Origin: CAYRGQ01 sp964444885 | GTDB taxonomy: Bacteria > Bacteroidota > Bacteroidia > Sphingobacteriales > Sphingobacteriaceae | DNA: 41,291 bases | Assembly (NCBI GenBank): GCA_964444885.1 | Contig: CAYUIZ010000013.1 | Coordinates: 1-41,291 of the forward strand | Direction of reading: 5' to 3' | Part shown: piece by piece, positions 8,118 through 14,770 of the stretch | Numbering within the stretch: position 1 is the first letter of the stretch | Layout: the number at the start of each line of letters is the position of its first letter | Position numbers and translations under genes: made by a program | The notes under the pieces: generated by a model | The model's database searches: none | Told to the model about the DNA's origin: nothing | What the model saw: only the letters and a program-made list of their open reading frames with translations

Positions 8118-8126
8118 CCCCGGTTT

Positions 8127-8534
8127 ATGAAAGACGTGACGAGATTCCGAGTCCGGTTTAGCGAGACAGATCCCTTGGGGATTGTCTGGCACGGGCACTA
8201 TATTACCTATTTTGAAGACGGCCGCGAGTCCTTCGGCCACACCTTCGGAATTTCCTACCAACATATTCGGGATGCGGGCTTCCTGGCGCCCCTGGTCAAA
8301 TGCACGTGCGAATACAAGCAGCCGTTGCGCCACGGCGAAGAAGCGACCGTAGAAACGACTTTTCTCAACAACCCGGCAGCTAAAATGGTGTTTGCCTACC
8401 GCATCCTCAATAGCCACGGGAAACTCGTGGCTACAGGCGAAACCGTGCAGGTATTCACGGATTTTGAGTCTAACCTGATCTTGGCTAATCCTGCGTTTTT
8501 CGAGGCGTGGAAAGAAAAACACGGCTTGCTATGA
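8127..8534 (+). CDS. Hot-dog fold acyl-ACP/acyl-CoA thioesterase (4HBT type)
   Basis: Hydrolyses acyl thioesters, probably to edit or unload stalled chains from the operon's carrier protein. The 135-residue protein begins with the 4-hydroxybenzoyl-CoA-thioesterase motif: F-S-E-T-D near residues 11-15, with D15 the expected catalytic acid, followed by PLGIVWHGHYITYFED. Small thioesterases of this family are regular members of aryl-polyene and flexirubin clusters, which fits the ketosynthases next door. Its stop overlaps the next start (ATGA). A metabolic housekeeping role is possible, but the translational coupling argues for a dedicated one. Confidence 0.9.
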   Translation: MKDVTRFRVRFSETDPLGIVWHGHYITYFEDGRESFGHTFGISYQHIRDAGFLAPLVKCTCEYKQPLRHGEEATVETTFLNNPAAKMVFAYRILNSHGKLVATGETVQVFTDFESNLILANPAFFEAWKEKHGLL

Positions 8535-9652
8535 AGCCCGTCTATTTGCACGGTGACCACATCGTTTCGGCCTTAGGAGACGGAAGCGGCGCTAACTTCG
8601 CACAGTTGCTTGCCGGGCGATCCGGGGTGCGTGTTCACGACCGGCCGGATCTGCATACGCGGTCCATTTGTGCGTCGATCATCGACGAACACCGACTTTC
8701 GGCGCTAGCTGCGCATGCTGCGCACACCCGGCTGGAAAGACTACTGATACACGCCATCCAGGCGTTGGTGGATCGCTATGATATCCCGCTGGATGGGAAA
8801 ACCGCCGTGGTGCTGTCGACTACAAAAGGAAATGTCGGCTTGCTCCACAACCCCCGGGCTTCCCACTTTTCGGACGACCGGGTCTACCTGTCGGTGATGG
8901 CGAAGCAAATCCAGCGGCATTTCAACTTGCCCCACGACATCCTGGTGTTGTCCAACGCGTGTATTTCTGGCGCGCTGGCGCTGTCGGTGGCAAGGCAATT
9001 GTTGCAGGGCAGCCGTTTCGAACGGGCTATCGTCGTAGGAGGCGACGAGCTGTCGCCCTTTATCCTGTCGGGATTCGACGCCTTCCAAGCGATGAGCGAG
9101 GAACCTTGCCGGCCGTACGATCGGGACCGCAAGGGTATTAACCTCGGCGAGGCGGCCGTGGCAGCATACGTGTCGGCCGAGCGTCGCGCGGGGAGCGTGG
9201 CCCTGCTGGGGGCAGGTTCCTACAACGATGCCAACCACATCTCTGGGCCGTCCCGTACGGGTGAAGGCCTCTACCGCAGCATACAGGCAGCATTGGCGGA
9301 AGCAGGCATCGAACGGATGGACTACATATCGGCACACGGAACGGCTACCGTCTACAATGATGAAATGGAAGCGGTAGCCCTCGAACGCAGCGGGCTGAAT
9401 GACGTGCCGCTGAACAGCCTTAAGGGTTATTATGGACACACGCTGGGCGCCAGTGGGCTGTTGGAAACCGTGATCGGCTGCCAGTGCTTGCGCGAAGGCG
9501 TTTTGGTGAGCTCGCCGGGATACGAACAGCAGGGAACCACCGCATCCCTGAACATCATCATCCAGCATCGGCGCCAGCCGCTCGAAACGTTTATGAAACT
9601 TGCATCAGGCTTTGGCGGTACGAATATCGCCATGCTTTTCAGAATCATATGA
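8531..9652 (+). CDS. Beta-ketoacyl synthase 1 of the operon (catalytically complete)
   Basis: Thiolase-fold condensing enzyme of 373 residues, somewhat shorter than FabF (417). All three catalytic residues are present: C144 in SNACISGA, H269 in SAHGTAT and H303 in GYYGHTLGASG. So it should condense an acyl chain with malonyl-ACP or, less likely, transfer chains. The tyrosine-rich GYYGH and NACIS motifs differ from the primary FabF (SACASS, MTGHL), placing it in a specialised branch. The ATG at 8531 overlaps the thioesterase stop, and its own stop overlaps the next start, both as ATGA. It may act on starter units while KS2/KS3 elongate. That division of labour is a guess. Confidence 0.9.
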   Translation: MKPVYLHGDHIVSALGDGSGANFAQLLAGRSGVRVHDRPDLHTRSICASIIDEHRLSALAAHAAHTRLERLLIHAIQALVDRYDIPLDGKTAVVLSTTKGNVGLLHNPRASHFSDDRVYLSVMAKQIQRHFNLPHDILVLSNACISGALALSVARQLLQGSRFERAIVVGGDELSPFILSGFDAFQAMSEEPCRPYDRDRKGINLGEAAVAAYVSAERRAGSVALLGAGSYNDANHISGPSRTGEGLYRSIQAALAEAGIERMDYISAHGTATVYNDEMEAVALERSGLNDVPLNSLKGYYGHTLGASGLLETVIGCQCLREGVLVSSPGYEQQGTTASLNIIIQHRRQPLETFMKLASGFGGTNIAMLFRII

Positions 9653-10281
9653 AGACCCTCACCCAACCTTTATATATTACGTCGTCTTGTACGCTCCGTG
9701 CCGACCGTATCGCCGTGGACGGGAAGTTGGCATTGGCCAACACCGAAGGCCATGCACTGGGGAGCTGGCTGAAGGACGCCTACCAGTATTTGGGCATGGA
9801 TTACCCCAAGTTCTACAAGATGGATGCGCTTGCCAAGGCAACCCTGCTCGCAGCCGAATGGATCAGCAAGTCGGTTCGGCTTGGGGGCTCCAATACGCCG
9901 CTTGTTCTCTCCAATTATTCGTCAAGCATCGTGTCGGATGCGAAACATGCCGCGGGTATATTCGATTCGGAGGACCCTACGGTTAGCCCGGCAACGTTCG
10001 TCTACACGTTGCCAAATATAGCCATGGGCGAGGTAGCCATTCGCCATCAATTGCATAGCGAGAATGTTTTCTTTATTTTTGAACGCTTTACGCCTGAATT
10101 TTTGGTGCCCTACGTGGAAGGACTGTTTGAGCGGGGAGGGGTACAGCAGGTTTTGGCAGGCTGGGTAGAGGTCGGAACCAGCGATACGTGCGACGTGTTG
10201 TTATACGCTGTATCGCAACGGGGCGAGACGCTCCACACCCTAGAGAATTTAAACGAATTATATACAAAACACTATGAGTGA
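9649..10281 (+). CDS. Truncated ketosynthase-like protein without active-site residues
   Basis: This 210-residue protein resembles the N-terminal half of a ketosynthase, with a recognisable core around FVYTLPNIAMGEVAIRH (about 120-136) and a following hydrophobic strand pair. There is no catalytic cysteine in the nucleophile-elbow region and no HGT or GH motifs. I recall comparable roughly 200-residue '3-oxoacyl-ACP synthase' fragments in flexirubin and aryl-polyene clusters, so this is a conserved non-catalytic component rather than a decayed gene. Likely a scaffold or partner subunit of one of the ketosynthases. The ATG at 9649 overlaps the KS1 stop (ATGA). It overlaps the carrier gene by 8 nt. 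Confidence 0.8.
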   Translation: MKTLTQPLYITSSCTLRADRIAVDGKLALANTEGHALGSWLKDAYQYLGMDYPKFYKMDALAKATLLAAEWISKSVRLGGSNTPLVLSNYSSSIVSDAKHAAGIFDSEDPTVSPATFVYTLPNIAMGEVAIRHQLHSENVFFIFERFTPEFLVPYVEGLFERGGVQQVLAGWVEVGTSDTCDVLLYAVSQRGETLHTLENLNELYTKHYE

Positions 10282-10528
10282 ACTGACGCAAGAGTTGAAG
10301 GAGCGGATAATCAAACAGCTGAATCTGGAGGACATCACACCGGAAGATTTGCAGGATGATACACCCTTATTTGGCGATGGCCTCGGCTTGGATTCTATTG
10401 ACGCGCTTGAGCTGATCGTCATGCTCGACAAAAGTTATGGCATCAAGCTAGCCGACCCGAAGGAAGGGCGCAAGGTGTTTGAAACGATACAAACCATGGC
10501 GGACTATATCGAGGCCAACCGGCCATGA
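10274..10528 (+). CDS. Dedicated acyl carrier protein
   Basis: Carries the growing chain for the operon's ketosynthases. It has 84 residues, with the phosphopantetheine attachment serine S41 in GLGLDSIDALELIVML, followed by the acidic helix II expected to dock partner enzymes. The DSID(A/S)LE type of motif is that of aryl-polyene/flexirubin-type carriers and differs from the primary AcpP (GADSLDTVE). No phosphopantetheinyl transferase is encoded in the window, so the host's general one must activate it. It is flanked by overlaps of 8 nt upstream and 4 nt (ATGA) downstream, so carrier and ketosynthase production are coupled. Confidence 0.93.
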   Translation: MSELTQELKERIIKQLNLEDITPEDLQDDTPLFGDGLGLDSIDALELIVMLDKSYGIKLADPKEGRKVFETIQTMADYIEANRP

Positions 10529-11730
10529 TGCAAGCCCCTCAAGTTGTCGTCAGTGGCATGGGCATTGTTTCGGCAATCGGCCTAAATGTTGCCGAAAACC
10601 TCGATTCGCTTCGCCATGCTCGTTCCGGGGTACGTCCCCTCTCGCTTATCCCTTCCGCCCATCGGGGCAAGCTGCTGGCTGGCGAAGTACCTTTATCGGA
10701 TGCTCAACTCTACGGCGCCTTAGGAATCCCGGAGGAGGAGGCCTATACGCGGACTGCGCTCCTGGCTTTGCTGGCGATGCAGGAAACGATGGCCCAGGTC
10801 GACCCAGGCGATGGCGCCCGGACGGGTCTGATTTCGGCTACGACCGTCGGCGGTATGGATGCTACCGAACGGTACTATGATGATTATTTGGCATCGCCTG
10901 CCCATCGCCATTTCATCCCCACGCACCCCTGTGGCCACTTTACGGAGCAGATCGCCCAACGATATGGCATACGCGATTACGTTACCACCATCAGTACCGC
11001 CTGCTCATCGGCCGCGAATGCCATTATGCTCGGTACGCGCATGATCAAAGCAGGCGTGTTGGACCGCGCTATCGTGGGCGGGGCAGACAGCCTTTCGAAG
11101 TTTACCATCAACGGCTTTAACTCGCTGATGATCTATTCCGATAGGTATTGCACACCGTTTGACGAGCATCGCAAAGGCTTGAACCTCGGCGAGGGCGCCG
11201 CATTCCTGGTGCTGGAGTCCGAAAGTACCGCCCGTGAGCTGGAACGCATCCCAATAGGATACGTTAGCGGCTACGGCAACGCCAACGACGCCTTCCACCA
11301 AACCGCCTCCTCCGACGACGGGGAAGGCGCATTCCGCGCCATGCAGTCGGCGTTGGAAGTGGCTGGACTGCCGGCAAGCGCGATTGATTACGTGAACGCG
11401 CATGGCACCGCGACTCCCAACAATGACCTCAGCGAAGGCAAAGCGTTGGTGCAGCTTTTTGGAGGCCCGGAGGCCCTCCCCAAGTTCAGCTCGACCAAGG
11501 CATTCACGGGGCACACGCTGGCCGCCGCAGGCGCCATCGAGGCCGTATACTCCTTGCTGGCTCTCGCCGAGCAGGCCGTTCTGCCCAATTTGAACTACAC
11601 AACGCCCATTGCCGAATTGGGCATCGTGCCGGAAACAGAATGGCAGGCTGCCGATATTCGTCACGTCATGTCGAATTCCCTCGGTTTCGGAGGCAACTGC
11701 AGTACATTGATTTTTTCGAAACATCCATGA
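10525..11730 (+). CDS. Beta-ketoacyl synthase 2 (KS-alpha-like, catalytically complete)
   Basis: FabF-like condensing enzyme of 401 residues with a full triad: C160 in STACSSA, H293 in NAHGTATPNND and H330 in FTGHTLAAAG. It directly precedes a ketosynthase homologue that lacks the cysteine (11727-12794). This is the KS-alpha/chain-length-factor order of type II polyketide and aryl-polyene systems, where the two form a heterodimer. It starts ATGATG at 10525-10530, overlapping the carrier gene's stop; the second ATG would give a protein one residue shorter. It is the best candidate for the main elongating enzyme of the pathway. Confidence 0.93.
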   Translation: MMQAPQVVVSGMGIVSAIGLNVAENLDSLRHARSGVRPLSLIPSAHRGKLLAGEVPLSDAQLYGALGIPEEEAYTRTALLALLAMQETMAQVDPGDGARTGLISATTVGGMDATERYYDDYLASPAHRHFIPTHPCGHFTEQIAQRYGIRDYVTTISTACSSAANAIMLGTRMIKAGVLDRAIVGGADSLSKFTINGFNSLMIYSDRYCTPFDEHRKGLNLGEGAAFLVLESESTARELERIPIGYVSGYGNANDAFHQTASSDDGEGAFRAMQSALEVAGLPASAIDYVNAHGTATPNNDLSEGKALVQLFGGPEALPKFSSTKAFTGHTLAAAGAIEAVYSLLALAEQAVLPNLNYTTPIAELGIVPETEWQAADIRHVMSNSLGFGGNCSTLIFSKHP

Positions 11731-12794
11731 CACGAACCCTATATATTCAAGGTATTGGAACGATTACCGCACAGCCTGAATTGCTGGATGCGACCGCCGG
11801 AGAGGTGCGGCCGTATCAACAGTCGCTGATTCCGGCGGTAGACCCTGATTATAAATCGCTGATCCCTGCGTTGCAGTTGCGGCGCCTGAACAAGAGCATG
11901 CGTATGGCGCTGTATGCGGCTCGGGTGGCCATGCGCCAAGCGCGTGTCGAACAGGTGGATGCGGTCATTACCGGTACGGGACTTGGCTGCTTGACGGATT
12001 CCGAGCGTTTCGTGCAGACGATGCTCGAAAACGACGAACAATTTCTAAACCCAACGGCCTTTATCCAATCGACGCATAACATGGCGGCGGCCACCATTGC
12101 ACTGGCTATCGGATGTAAGGGCTATAACATGACTTATGTGCACAACGCCACGTCGATGGAGGCCGCTATTCTGGATACCATGCTGTACCTCAGCGAGCAT
12201 CCCCAGTCGACGGTGTTGCTGGGCGGGGTAGATGAGCTCGGGATGCGTACGCCACAGTTTTGGGAATATGCCGGTTACTTGGATACCGACCAGCCTCAGG
12301 TGCCGACACCGCTCGACTTGCCCGGTACTCCGGGGGAAATAGCATCCGAAGGATCCGCTTTTTTTGCCGTCTCGGCCATTGCAAGGGAAGGCAGCTTGGC
12401 TAAAGTGACAGCGGTTAAAACGGCACTCGAGGTAGAGGAAGTACCGGCCTGGGTCAGCCACTTTCTCGTCGAAAACGGTATCGGAACAGGAGATGTAGAC
12501 CTCGTGATGCTAGGGTACAACGGTGACAACCGGTACGATTCCACCTATGCGGCTTTGTCGGAAGGAATGTTTGCCGGGATGCCCCAAGCGGCGTACAAGC
12601 ATGTCTTGGGCGAGTACGATACGGTAGTAGCGCCAGGCGTGGCGATCGCAGCGCACATACTCGCCAGCCAGTGTATACCCCGGATTTTGCGGCTTAACGC
12701 ATCGGAGCCAAGGCAATTGCGCCGCATTTTGCTCTATAATCAGCGGCGTGGAAAAAATCATAGCCTCATGTTGCTCGAAACGGCCGAAGGGTAG
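11727..12794 (+). CDS. Chain-length-factor-like ketosynthase homologue (catalytic Cys lost)
   Basis: A 355-residue ketosynthase relative in which the nucleophile position is alanine (A141 in HNATSMEAA, where KS2 has TACSSAANA). The first catalytic histidine is replaced by asparagine (N265 in GYNGDN). Only the second histidine position keeps a histidine (H292 in YKHVLGE). It cannot condense chains by itself. In type II systems such a partner (KS-beta, chain-length factor) pairs with the active KS and shapes the product tunnel. The ATG at 11727 overlaps the KS2 stop (ATGA), so the pair is probably made in equal amounts. Its stop (12792-12794) falls inside the 55-mer bordering the scaffold gap, so any further operon genes would be hidden in or lost at the gap. 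Confidence 0.87.
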   Translation: MTRTLYIQGIGTITAQPELLDATAGEVRPYQQSLIPAVDPDYKSLIPALQLRRLNKSMRMALYAARVAMRQARVEQVDAVITGTGLGCLTDSERFVQTMLENDEQFLNPTAFIQSTHNMAAATIALAIGCKGYNMTYVHNATSMEAAILDTMLYLSEHPQSTVLLGGVDELGMRTPQFWEYAGYLDTDQPQVPTPLDLPGTPGEIASEGSAFFAVSAIAREGSLAKVTAVKTALEVEEVPAWVSHFLVENGIGTGDVDLVMLGYNGDNRYDSTYAALSEGMFAGMPQAAYKHVLGEYDTVVAPGVAIAAHILASQCIPRILRLNASEPRQLRRILLYNQRRGKNHSLMLLETAEG

Positions 12795-12839
12795 GCACAA
12801 CTCCGGTTTTCGCTGACAGGGATGTCCGTTTGGCGTGTG
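12785..12839. repeat. 55-bp direct repeat, copy 1 (left side of scaffold gap)
   Basis: These 55 bases are identical to 12940-12994 and touch the run of Ns. The first ten bases contain the stop codon of the last ketosynthase gene. Identical k-mer-length ends on both sides of a gap are typical of two contig ends that overlap but were not merged. Confidence 0.9.
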
Positions 12840-12939
12840 NNNNNNNNNNNNNNNNNNNNNNNNNNNNNNNNNNNNNNNNNNNNNNNNNNNNNNNNNNNNN
12901 NNNNNNNNNNNNNNNNNNNNNNNNNNNNNNNNNNNNNNN
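12840..12939. other. Scaffold gap of exactly 100 N
   Basis: One hundred undetermined bases, a conventional placeholder for a gap of unknown size. Because both flanks are the same 55-mer, the true gap may be zero (collapse the two copies), or a tandem repeat or larger insertion may be missing. Confidence 0.97.
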
Positions 12940-12994
12940 CGAAGGGTAGGCACAACTCCGGTTTTCGCTGACAGGGATGTCCGTTTGGCGTGTG
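12940..12994. repeat. 55-bp direct repeat, copy 2 (right side of scaffold gap)
   Basis: Exact copy of 12785-12839. See copy 1. After it the sequence continues without similarity to the sequence upstream of copy 1. Confidence 0.9.
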
Positions 12995-13019
12995 TAACCA
13001 ATCCGGCAAGACGTACACG

Positions 13020-13168
13020 GGGCAAACGCATCTAATTAAAAAAAGATCGTTGCGAGCAAGAGCGCGGGGAATTGGGTTGGAGCGAAGCAATCTCGTCGTC
13101 AATCAGGATTGATTGCCTGCCTCGCCAGGTAGGCAGGCAATGACGAAAAAAATTAGATGCGTTTGCCC
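13020..13168. mobile_element. MITE-like element with 18-bp inverted ends and 11-bp target duplication
   Basis: The 18-bp end GGGCAAACGCATCTAATT (13020-13037) is repeated in exact inverse orientation at 13151-13168. Directly outside, AAGACGTACAC occurs on both sides (13008-13018 and 13171-13181) as an 11-bp direct repeat, the footprint of a transposition event. The 149-bp body has no ORF of useful length, so movement would need a transposase supplied elsewhere. Inside lies a palindrome, ATTGCCTGCCT (13113-13123) with AGGCAGGCAAT (13132-13142). There is also an AGCGAAGCAATCTCG segment (13081-13095) that resembles the interspersed repeats common in Bacteroidetes genomes. An 11-bp duplication would suit an IS4-like transposase. 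The element lies 44 bp upstream of the ffh -7 box. Confidence 0.75.
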
Positions 13169-13211
13169 TGAAGACGTACACAATACGCACTCCCTAATAC
13201 CCAATATTTCG

Positions 13212-13219
13212 TACCTTTG
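13212..13219 (+). promoter_or_regulatory. -7 element of the ffh promoter
   Basis: TACCTTTG matches TAnnTTTG, 33 nt before the ffh ATG. No matching TTTG lies about 19 nt upstream. Confidence 0.5.
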
Positions 13220-13252
13220 CCGTTAGCAATCTCAATAAGACGCTTTTACACT

Positions 13253-14596
13253 ATGTTTCAGAATCTTCAGGATAAATTAGATCGAGCCTTTAAGGTATTA
13301 AAGGGGCAAGGGAATATTACGGAAATCAACGTCGCCGAGACGATGAAGGAAATCCGCAAGGCATTGCTGGATGCCGACGTCAACTACAAGACGGCAAAGT
13401 CATTTACCGATGACGTTAAGCAAAAAGCACTTGGGCAAAACGTGTTAAGCGCGGTATCCCCAGGGCAATTGCTTACCAAGATCATGAACGATGAGCTGAC
13501 CGCATTAATGGGTGGTTCGGTGACGGAATTGGAAATTTCCAAAAACCCAACGGTCATTCTCATTGCGGGACTGAATGGTGCGGGTAAGACGACGTTTTCC
13601 GGAAAGCTGGCCAAATTCCTCAAGGAGAAAAAGGGCAAAAAGCCCTTGCTGGTTGCTGGCGACGTATACCGCCCGGCAGCAATTGACCAGTTGCAGGTGC
13701 TCGGTGGGCAGATCGGCGTGCCGGTGTATGCCGATACCGAATCCAAGGATCCGATTGCCATTGCGGAAGCAGGTGTTGCGGAAGCTAAGCGAAACGGACA
13801 TAACGTCGTCATTGTGGATACGGCTGGCCGGCTGGCCATCGACGAAGCGCTGATGACGGAAATCTCGGCAGTGAAGGATGCAACGCAACCCCACGAGATT
13901 CTGTTCGTTGTGGATGCCATGACCGGGCAGGACGCGGTTAATACCGCGAAAGCATTCAACGACCGCCTCGACTTTACCGGCGTAGTCCTTACCAAGCTCG
14001 ATGGCGATACCCGTGGCGGAGCCGCCCTCTCGATAAAATCGGTGGTGAACAAACCCATCAAGTTTATCGGTACAGGCGAGAAAATGGAAGCGCTCGACGT
14101 TTTCCACCCCGACCGGATGGCGTCGCGGATATTGGGCATGGGCGACGTGGTGTCCCTCGTGGAGCGTGCCCAGCAGCAATTTGACGAAAACGAGGCGGCT
14201 GAACTGCAACGCAAGATCCGGAAGAACAAGTTCGACTTTAACGACTTCAAGAGCCAGATTCAGCAGATTAAGAAAATGGGCAACATGAAGGACTTGATGG
14301 GTATGATTCCAGGAGTAGGAAAGGCCATCAAGGACGTGGATATCGATGATGACGCATTCACGCCTATTGAGGCGATTATCAATTCCATGACACCGGCCGA
14401 ACGCGAAAACCCGGACATCATCGATCAGCGGCGGCGGGCCCGGATTGCGAAAGGATCGGGCACGGAGCTGGCGGAGGTCAACAAGCTCATGAAGCAGTTT
14501 AACGACATGCGAAAGATGATGAAGCAAATGTCCAATCCCGCGGCAATGTCCCGCATGATGCGTGGTATGCCTAAAATGCCGACGGGCCGGCCATAA
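13253..14596 (+). CDS. ffh: Signal recognition particle GTPase
   Basis: Binds signal sequences emerging from the ribosome and, with SRP RNA and FtsY, delivers them to the Sec translocon. The 447-residue protein has an N-terminal helical bundle, then the GTPase with G1 GLNGAGKTT (106-114), DTAGR (189-193) and TKLDGDTRGG (247-256). A methionine-rich M domain ends in repeated MM motifs. The ATG at 13253 (MFQNLQDKLDRAF) is the family start; the longer frame from 13217 begins inside the promoter. It stands alone, preceded by the MITE and followed by a strong terminator. Confidence 0.97.
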   Translation: MFQNLQDKLDRAFKVLKGQGNITEINVAETMKEIRKALLDADVNYKTAKSFTDDVKQKALGQNVLSAVSPGQLLTKIMNDELTALMGGSVTELEISKNPTVILIAGLNGAGKTTFSGKLAKFLKEKKGKKPLLVAGDVYRPAAIDQLQVLGGQIGVPVYADTESKDPIAIAEAGVAEAKRNGHNVVIVDTAGRLAIDEALMTEISAVKDATQPHEILFVVDAMTGQDAVNTAKAFNDRLDFTGVVLTKLDGDTRGGAALSIKSVVNKPIKFIGTGEKMEALDVFHPDRMASRILGMGDVVSLVERAQQQFDENEAAELQRKIRKNKFDFNDFKSQIQQIKKMGNMKDLMGMIPGVGKAIKDVDIDDDAFTPIEAIINSMTPAERENPDIIDQRRRARIAKGSGTELAEVNKLMKQFNDMRKMMKQMSNPAAMSRMMRGMPKMPTGRP

Positions 14597-14662
14597 TCCA
14601 GGTTTCGCGGCTCAGCGGCTAATCATCACGCCATTGACGGGGCGGTTCATGCACCGTTGTTG

Positions 14663-14692
14663 AAAAAATACTATGTAAGCATAGTATTTTTT
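14663..14692. terminator. Rho-independent terminator after ffh
   Basis: A perfect 13-bp stem, AAAAAATACTATG (14663-14675) and CATAGTATTTTTT (14680-14692), with a TAAG loop and A- and T-tracts on either side. It can work in both directions. Confidence 0.8.
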
Positions 14693-14710
14693 CTTATTTT
14701 TGGGCATAGG

Positions 14711-14756
14711 TGCTGGGCGCAAGCCTGCACGCGCCGGCGTGCCATGCGCCAGCAGC
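14711..14756 (+). other. GC-rich double hairpin in the leader of the acyl-CoA dehydrogenase gene
   Basis: GGCGCA (14716-14721) pairs with TGCGCC (14745-14750), and inside it GCACGC pairs with GCGTGC. The outer bases TGCTGG and CCAGCA extend the stem with one bulge. It ends about 15 nt before the ATG at 14771, so it could affect translation, or it may be a small dispersed repeat. Confidence 0.4.
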
Positions 14757-14770
14757 AAAAACCAATTTTT

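Noticed and set aside
12785..12994. The 55-bp direct repeats as attachment sites or CRISPR repeats
   Set aside because: Only two copies, exactly abutting a 100-N placeholder, and one overlaps a coding stop; an assembly artefact fits better.
12510..13102. Minus- and plus-strand ORFs spanning the N run
   Set aside because: They exist only because Ns translate to X; they are antisense to the last ketosynthase or lie in the gap.
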